NCBI GenBank assembly: GCA_910588325.1
Contig: CAJUPP010000011.1
Coordinates: 5,321-69,320, forward strand
Origin: an uncultured Hungatella sp.
GTDB taxonomy: Bacteria > Bacillota > Clostridia > Lachnospirales > Lachnospiraceae
Length of the DNA: 64,000 bases
Direction: 5' to 3'
In this document: positions 59,349 through 64,000 of the stretch, piece after piece
How the letters are laid out: each line of letters begins with the position of its first letter
How positions within the stretch are numbered: the stretch's first letter is position 1
Translations under genes and position numbers: made by a program
The notes under the pieces: generated by a model
Databases searched by the model: none
The model's input: the letters and a program-made list of their open reading frames with translations, nothing else
Told to the model about the DNA's origin: nothing

Positions 59349-60323
59349 ATGGGATATAAGGATATGCAGTTTCCTGAAGACAGTACGTTTTTGGTCACAG
59401 GCGGAGCCGGGTTTATTGGTTCTAATCTCTGTGAAGCGATTCTGAACCTAGGATATCAAGTGCGCTGCCTAGATGATTTGTCCACGGGAAAAAGAGAGAA
59501 TATCGAGCCGTTTTTGGCGTATACGAACTTTGAGTTTTTGAAGGGGGATGTAAAAGATCTTAAGACCTGTATGGAGGCCTGCAAGAGTGTGGATTACGTA
59601 CTTCACCAGGCGGCCTGGGGAAGCGTTCCAAGAAGTATCGAGCATCCTCTGTTTTATTGTGCTAATAATATAACCGGCACACTGAATATGCTGGAGGCGG
59701 CGAGGCAGAACGGGGTAAAGAAGTTTGTGTACGCAAGCAGCTCCTCTGTGTATGGAGACGAGCCCAATCTGCCAAAGAAAGAGGGACGGGAGGGAAAACT
59801 GCTTTCACCCTATGCTGTGACGAAGCGGGCAGACGAGGAATGGGCAAAGCAATACACGATGTACTACGGACTGGATACTTACGGCCTCCGTTATTTTAAT
59901 GTTTTTGGACGCCGTCAGGACCCTGACGGAGCATATGCGGCTGTGATCCCGAAGTTTATTAAAATGCTGCTGAATCATGAAACGCCTACGATTCATGGGG
60001 ATGGGAGACAAAGCAGGGATTTTACGTATATTGAAAATGTAATAGAGGCAAATTTAAAGGCTTGTCAGGCAGAACACAGCGCGGCAGGCCAGGCGTACAA
60101 CATTGCTTATGGAGGAAGAGAAGAGATTCTGGAAATCTATTATAACATTGCACATGCACTTGGGATGGAAACAGAGCCTCAGTTTGCAGCATCCAGAAAA
60201 GGGGATATTAAACACAGCAATGCAGATATCACAAAGGCGAAGGCTGCGTTTGGATATGATCCAGAGTGGAGTTTTAAACGTGGAATTGAAGCCACGATTG
60301 AGTGGTACAGGGCTCATGTGTAG
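59349..60323 (+). CDS. UDP-N-acetylglucosamine 4-epimerase (WbpP/TviC type)
   Basis: The 324-residue SDR protein converts UDP-GlcNAc(A) to UDP-GalNAc(A). It shows VTGGAGFIGSNL (16-27), HQAAWGSVPRSIEHP, ASSSSVYGD, the catalytic Tyr-x3-Lys in SPYAVTKRAD and RYFNVFGRRQDP. The HQAAWGSVPRS segment is a WbpP/TviC hallmark. GGAGGT lies 6 bases before the ATG at 59349. With the dehydrogenase it would supply UDP-GalNAcA. Confidence 0.93.
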   Translation: MGYKDMQFPEDSTFLVTGGAGFIGSNLCEAILNLGYQVRCLDDLSTGKRENIEPFLAYTNFEFLKGDVKDLKTCMEACKSVDYVLHQAAWGSVPRSIEHPLFYCANNITGTLNMLEAARQNGVKKFVYASSSSVYGDEPNLPKKEGREGKLLSPYAVTKRADEEWAKQYTMYYGLDTYGLRYFNVFGRRQDPDGAYAAVIPKFIKMLLNHETPTIHGDGRQSRDFTYIENVIEANLKACQAEHSAAGQAYNIAYGGREEILEIYYNIAHALGMETEPQFAASRKGDIKHSNADITKAKAAFGYDPEWSFKRGIEATIEWYRAHV

Positions 60324-60368
60324 AGATTTCAGGAACATAGAGTATATAGAACTGGGAAAGCTGGTGTG

Positions 60369-62696
60369 ATGGATATGGAGGCAGAGAAACTGATCAGAGA
60401 TTTGCCAAAGGCACTGATGAGTTGGTATGAATTTCGGGAAAAGGGAAAAGCACTTTTTATTTCGGGTGGAATACCGGAGTGTGAAGTGCTTTTTGATGTA
60501 CTGAGAGAACGAAACCTTCAGGTTAAGAAGGTAAAATCTGTGGATTTGAAGAACTTTAACGGACTGGAAGATGGTTTTGATTACATTGTGGGAGCTGGGA
60601 TTTTAGAGCGGACCCCAGAGCCTTGGAAGCTGCTTTTGAGCTTGAAAAGCTTACTGAAATGCTCTGGAGTTCTTCTCCTGGGAGTGGAAAACCGTCTAGG
60701 ACTCCGCTATTTCTGCGGTGACAAAGAGACTTTTACAGGCCATGTGCTGGACGGACTGGACAATTACAGTAAGGTAAGCCATCAGCGGATGCAGGTGGTC
60801 AGCGGGCGAGCCTATTCCAAAGCAGAATATGAACGAATGGTGGTAAATATAGGATTCAAGAACCATAAATTTTATTCTGTCCTGCCAGTCCTTGAGCGTC
60901 CCCAAATTTTGATTTCAGAGGATTATCTGCCAAATGAATCGATAGATGTGAGAGTGTTTCCACAATATAAAAGCCCTGAGACCCTTTTTCTGGAGGAAGA
61001 GAGGATGTATGCTGCTCTGATAGACAACCAGATGTTTCATCAAATGGCCAATGGATTTTTGATTGAGGCTTCTATGGAGGGAACTCTGTCTGATTTGGAT
61101 CAGATTACGGTTCAGGAGGACAGGGGATATGGGGAGGCTTTGGCTACAAAGATAAAAAGTCAAAAAGAGGTGTCAAAAAAGGCATTGTATCCAGAAGGGC
61201 AGCGTAAGATTGATACCCTGTTTCAGAATACAGAGTATTTGAGAAGTCGGGGTGTTCCCATTGTAGCTGCTCAGTTGGAACATGGAAACTTTATCATGCC
61301 CTATATAGAAGGACAGATTGGGACGGAATATTTTAGAGACCTTTTAAGGAAGGATAGGAGGATCTTTTTGCAGAAACTGGAAGATTTCCAGCAGATCCTA
61401 TTAAAATCTTCAGAACATGTTCCTTATAAAGAGGTAAACTGGAGGCAGTTTGAGCCTTGGTGGGAGAAAAGAAAGAAGGATGACCCCAATATTGACCAAT
61501 GGGAGAGAAGGGCTCTTGGGACAGAAGAGGAAAAACGAGACATCGGGGTGATTCTGAAAAAAGGATTTTTGGATTTGGTGTCCATCAACTGTTTTTATAC
61601 AGAAAAGGGGCTGGTGTTTTTTGATCAGGAATTTTTTATAGAGAATTTTCCAGCCAATGCCATTTTTATCCGTACCATAGATTTTATTTACAGAGACAGC
61701 CCAGATTTGGAATTGATTTATCCAAAAGAAGAGATTCTGGAATATTTTCATCTGGCCAAATATCAGAGAACCTGGAGAGGAAGAGGAAACGAATTTCTGG
61801 AGAAGCTTCGCAATGATAAAGTTTTATCAGAATACCACAGGCAGTATCGAAAGGACGTTCAAACAATGGCTGCCAACCGGCTGAGAATGAATTACAGCCA
61901 AGAGGAGTATGAAAAACTGTTTACCAATATCTTTAAGGGGATCGGAAGTAAGAAGCTTTATCTTTTCGGGTCAGGAAGGTATGCAGAGAGGTTTGTGGAG
62001 CAGTTTGGGGAGTATTATGAGATTGCAGGGATTGTGGATAATCGGGAAGCAAGATGGGGGGAAAGACTATCTGGAATTGAGATATTTCCGCCTTTGGTAT
62101 TAAAAGAGGAGGAGCAGCCGTTTAAGGTATTTATCTGTATTAAGTTTTTTGACGAGGTTCTTTTACAGTTAAAAAATATGGGAATCAGGGAGATTTCCGT
62201 GTATGACCCGCGTCTTGAATATGAGAGGCCGTTAAAGTCTGTGTATGCTCAGACGGAGGAGAAGGCGAAAAAGTATCATGTAGGCTATGTGGCAGGAGTA
62301 TTTGATTTATTCCACATCGGACATCTGAATCTTCTCCGCCGGGCCAAGGAACAGTGTGATTATCTGATTGTTGGAGTGGTTTCCGATGAACAAGTGATGA
62401 GAGGAAAAAAGACCAAACCTTATATTTCGTTTGAGGAACGATTAGAGATTGTGCAGGCGTGCAGATATGTGGATGAGGCGGTGAGAATACCAGAAGACAG
62501 GCCGAATACGGAAGATGCATATCACAGGTATCACTTTGATGCTCAGTTTACAGGGAGTGATTATGCAGATGATCCCGACTGGCTGGCAAGGAAGGTTTTC
62601 CTTAATCGGCATGGGGCGGATATGGTGTTTTTTCCGTATACGGAGACGACCAGTTCGACGCAGATTAAGGAGAAGATCAGGGAAGAAAGAGGTTGA
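60369..62696 (+). CDS. Four-domain protein: methyltransferase-like, kinase-like, Rossmann and cytidylyltransferase
   Basis: In this 775-residue protein the N-terminus (about 1-190) looks like a methyltransferase fold with a decayed SAM loop (FISGGIPECEVL, YIVGAGILERTPEPWKLLLSLKSLL). The middle (about 200-510) resembles an aminoglycoside or choline kinase, with NFIMPYIEG and GLVFFDQEFF. A YGAG-type Rossmann domain follows (LFGSGRYA, 532-539; GIVDNREARWG). The C-terminus (about 640-775) is a TagD/ECT-like cytidylyltransferase with GVFDLFHIGH (His649-x-Gly-His652) and TSSTQIKEKI. It could phosphorylate and then CDP-activate one alcohol (inference). Confidence 0.8.
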   Translation: MDMEAEKLIRDLPKALMSWYEFREKGKALFISGGIPECEVLFDVLRERNLQVKKVKSVDLKNFNGLEDGFDYIVGAGILERTPEPWKLLLSLKSLLKCSGVLLLGVENRLGLRYFCGDKETFTGHVLDGLDNYSKVSHQRMQVVSGRAYSKAEYERMVVNIGFKNHKFYSVLPVLERPQILISEDYLPNESIDVRVFPQYKSPETLFLEEERMYAALIDNQMFHQMANGFLIEASMEGTLSDLDQITVQEDRGYGEALATKIKSQKEVSKKALYPEGQRKIDTLFQNTEYLRSRGVPIVAAQLEHGNFIMPYIEGQIGTEYFRDLLRKDRRIFLQKLEDFQQILLKSSEHVPYKEVNWRQFEPWWEKRKKDDPNIDQWERRALGTEEEKRDIGVILKKGFLDLVSINCFYTEKGLVFFDQEFFIENFPANAIFIRTIDFIYRDSPDLELIYPKEEILEYFHLAKYQRTWRGRGNEFLEKLRNDKVLSEYHRQYRKDVQTMAANRLRMNYSQEEYEKLFTNIFKGIGSKKLYLFGSGRYAERFVEQFGEYYEIAGIVDNREARWGERLSGIEIFPPLVLKEEEQPFKVFICIKFFDEVLLQLKNMGIREISVYDPRLEYERPLKSVYAQTEEKAKKYHVGYVAGVFDLFHIGHLNLLRRAKEQCDYLIVGVVSDEQVMRGKKTKPYISFEERLEIVQACRYVDEAVRIPEDRPNTEDAYHRYHFDAQFTGSDYADDPDWLARKVFLNRHGADMVFFPYTETTSSTQIKEKIREERG

Positions 62697-62745
62697 GAGG
62701 AGTTATTTAGTTGCGGGATAAGCCATAATAGAGAGGGAAAATGAC

Positions 62746-63438
62746 ATGCACAAATCGACATATTTGAGAATGGAGTATCTGGTAAAATATTATGAAAATA
62801 TTTTTACGAAAAACAAGACGGCAGTTCATGTTCTTGATATTGGAAGTTTTGATGTAAACGGAACATATAAGACTATTTTTGATGACTTACGATATTATTA
62901 TACAGGCATGGACATGGCAGATGGGCCAAATGTTGATCTGGTTCCTAAAGATATTTATCGCTGGGAGGAAATTGCGGACGAATCTTTTGATCTCGTGATT
63001 TCAGGACAAGTATTTGAACATATCGAATACCCATGGCTTACCATAAAAGAGATCGAACGAGTTTTAAAACCTTCTGGATTTTGTATTATTATCGCTCCCA
63101 ATTCAGGAAGGGAACATAAAGCGCCAAAAGATTGTTACCGTTATTATGCAGATGGATTGGCTGCTCTTGCAAAATGGGCAAACTTAAAGGTGCTTCATAC
63201 ATCAATCAGTGGAGTGCCTGAAGGTGAAAAGCCAGGGAATTGGATTAATGATTGGAATGATGGATGTTTGGTGGCTCAGAAGGAGCCGTCAGAAAAAATG
63301 GTGACAGGACAACCATTTATACAAGAACGGCGTGTCCCTACCTTCGGCTATTTTGATACTGTCAGGATATGGGAGATGGCAGTAAAACAGGCATATGAGC
63401 GCTTTCAAGAGAAAAAGCCGGTTGTGATACTATATTGA
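62746..63438 (+). CDS. SAM-dependent methyltransferase
   Basis: The 230-residue class I methyltransferase has a modified motif I (VLDIGSFDVNGTYK), YTGMDMADGPNVD, SFDLVISGQVFEHIEYPWLTIKEIERVLKPSG and an N-terminal helix YLRMEYLVKYYEN. It resembles the Methyltransf_11 proteins of glycan loci. The ATG at 62746 follows GAGAGGGA; an ATG at 62741 is too close. It is the last full gene of the locus. Confidence 0.87.
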   Translation: MHKSTYLRMEYLVKYYENIFTKNKTAVHVLDIGSFDVNGTYKTIFDDLRYYYTGMDMADGPNVDLVPKDIYRWEEIADESFDLVISGQVFEHIEYPWLTIKEIERVLKPSGFCIIIAPNSGREHKAPKDCYRYYADGLAALAKWANLKVLHTSISGVPEGEKPGNWINDWNDGCLVAQKEPSEKMVTGQPFIQERRVPTFGYFDTVRIWEMAVKQAYERFQEKKPVVILY

Positions 63439-63462
63439 AAAGAATTATAACCAGGAGTAGAA

Positions 63463-63552
63463 ATGGAACAATTTAATAAAGTTATAGCGGAAATCAGAAT
63501 GCAGAAGGATCTTGAAAAATTCAGAAATCTATGTCTAAAGGACAAACTTTAA
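63463..63552 (+). CDS. Small open frame, 29 residues
   Basis: ATG at 63463 is preceded by CCAGGAG at good spacing. The frame reads MEQFNKVIAEIRMQKDLEKF and ends RNLCLKDKL, a likely single charged helix, followed closely by a strong terminator. It may be a genuine microprotein or the start of a gene truncated by later events at the locus edge. Confidence 0.4.
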   Translation: MEQFNKVIAEIRMQKDLEKFRNLCLKDKL

Positions 63553-63561
63553 TACAAAATA

Positions 63562-63589
63562 AGCCTTCCATTCCGGAGGGCTATTTTTC
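63562..63589 (+). terminator. Intrinsic terminator closing the glycan locus
   Basis: AGCCTTCC (63562-63569) pairs with GGAGGGCT (63575-63582), with a 5-base loop and a following ATTTTT run. Confidence 0.85.
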
Positions 63590-63758
63590 AGCGAGTCTTG
63601 AAAAAGCCTTATTCTGCGGGCTTTCTAGGATTTCAGTTTTTTTCTATGATGTGTGCTGACTTCTGAAATTTCCATAGAATAAGGAATCTTTAAACCATGG
63701 GAATCGCATTGTACTGGAAGATGCACACCCCTCGGAGAGAAACAGAGGCAAAAATCAA

Positions 63759-63813
63759 TATCCGCTAAAAAGTATAATTCCGGCATTACGCCGTGAGAAC
63801 ATTTTAGCGGATA
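63759..63813. repeat. 12-bp inverted repeat with nested stem
   Basis: TATCCGCTAAAA (63759-63770) and TTTTAGCGGATA (63802-63813) are exact reverse complements 31 bp apart, with a nested CGGC/GCCG stem at 63781-63793. The region 63590-63850 holds no gene and has a further hairpin at 63603-63624 (AAAGCC/GGCTTT). Confidence 0.75.
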
Positions 63814-63851
63814 ATTTTATATACGGAATTGCCTTGGAAAATTCGTATGCA

Positions 63852-63874
63852 CCAAAAACCCCGCCGGAGCGGGG
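63852..63874 (-). terminator. Intrinsic terminator of the minus-strand gene at the right edge
   Basis: Read on the minus strand, CCCCGC-TCCG-GCGGGG (63859-63874) is followed by TTTTTGG. It lies 14 bp past the stop codon of the partial minus-strand gene. Confidence 0.85.
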
Positions 63875-63887
63875 CTGATATTTTTTC

Positions 63888-64000
63888 TTATACTGCGGTG
63901 AAGCCCTGCGCTGCAAGTGCCTCTGTCAATTCTTCGTTCTTCTCGCCACTGAGTGTGCCGTTCCGGTCAATGATGTAGCTGCCGATGGCGAAAGCGTATG
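63888..64000 (-). CDS. 3' end of an unidentified gene, cut by the window
   Basis: The last 37 codons read YAFAIGSYIIDRNGTLSGEK and then NEELTEALAAQGFTAV before TAA, on the minus strand. The piece is too short to assign. A terminator directly follows. GC is higher than in the neighbouring glycan genes, which suggests a different origin, perhaps an integrated element. Confidence 0.6.
   Translation of the reverse strand, partial: YAFAIGSYIIDRNGTLSGEKNEELTEALAAQGFTAV

Overview
The window looks like a chromosomal segment of a spore-forming low-to-mid GC member of the Clostridia, most likely a Lachnospiraceae. The evidence is a canonical ylxM-ffh-rpsP-khpA-rimM-trmD-rplS block, a spoIVA gene with a sigma-E-type promoter, AAGGAGG ribosome binding sites, frequent TTG/GTG starts, and GC near 50 percent in housekeeping genes. 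No rRNA, tRNA or CRISPR array was seen.

Layout. (1) 1-7363: the end of a P-II-like gene; a MerR regulator fused to a methyltransferase; a dTDP-sugar operon (rfbA, rfbB, rfbD, with no rfbC) behind a MerR-type promoter with a 19-bp spacer; a family 2 glycoside hydrolase; and a lipoprotein on the opposite strand. (2) 7492-20715: SRP, ribosome maturation and cell-envelope housekeeping genes (ylxM, ffh, rpsP, khpA, rimM, trmD, rplS, two signal peptidases around rbgA, rnhB, yraN, pgeF), then prs on the minus strand, a DUF512 radical-SAM protein, der and plsY. (3) 20863-26258: a branched-chain amino acid ABC transporter (livKHMGF). The livK-livH gap holds a 237-bp palindromic mobile element with perfect target duplications and a second, related palindrome. 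(4) 26300-33004: spoIVA, a beta-CASP metallohydrolase, RNase H and two secreted proteins of unknown function.

(5) 33212-35196: a TnpB-family gene in which all three RuvC catalytic positions appear substituted. It is preceded by 26-bp inverted hairpins and followed by a structured non-coding stretch resembling an omega-RNA. This is a good candidate for an RNA-guided, nuclease-dead TnpB-like regulator. (6) 35197-63438: a 28-kb glycan locus with many fused proteins: a glycerophosphotransferase with a propeller-like tail, TagD fused to an oxidoreductase, HTH-LicC-SHMT, and methyltransferase-kinase-Rossmann-cytidylyltransferase. It also has two LicD proteins, a TarI/IspD homologue, UDP-HexNAc dehydrogenase and epimerase, an aminotransferase, methyltransferases and six or seven glycosyltransferases. 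Nine or ten of its products carry the same YGAG-type Rossmann domain. Four separate CDP-activating domains point to a glycan decorated with several phospho-alcohol or phospho-amino groups. No flippase, polymerase or membrane-anchored initiating transferase is visible, so the product may be a protein-linked glycan or may be exported by genes elsewhere. The 40-46 kb part is clearly AT-rich, which suggests transfer. (7) 63463-64000: a terminator, nested inverted repeats and the 3' end of a minus-strand gene, possibly the border of another accessory element.
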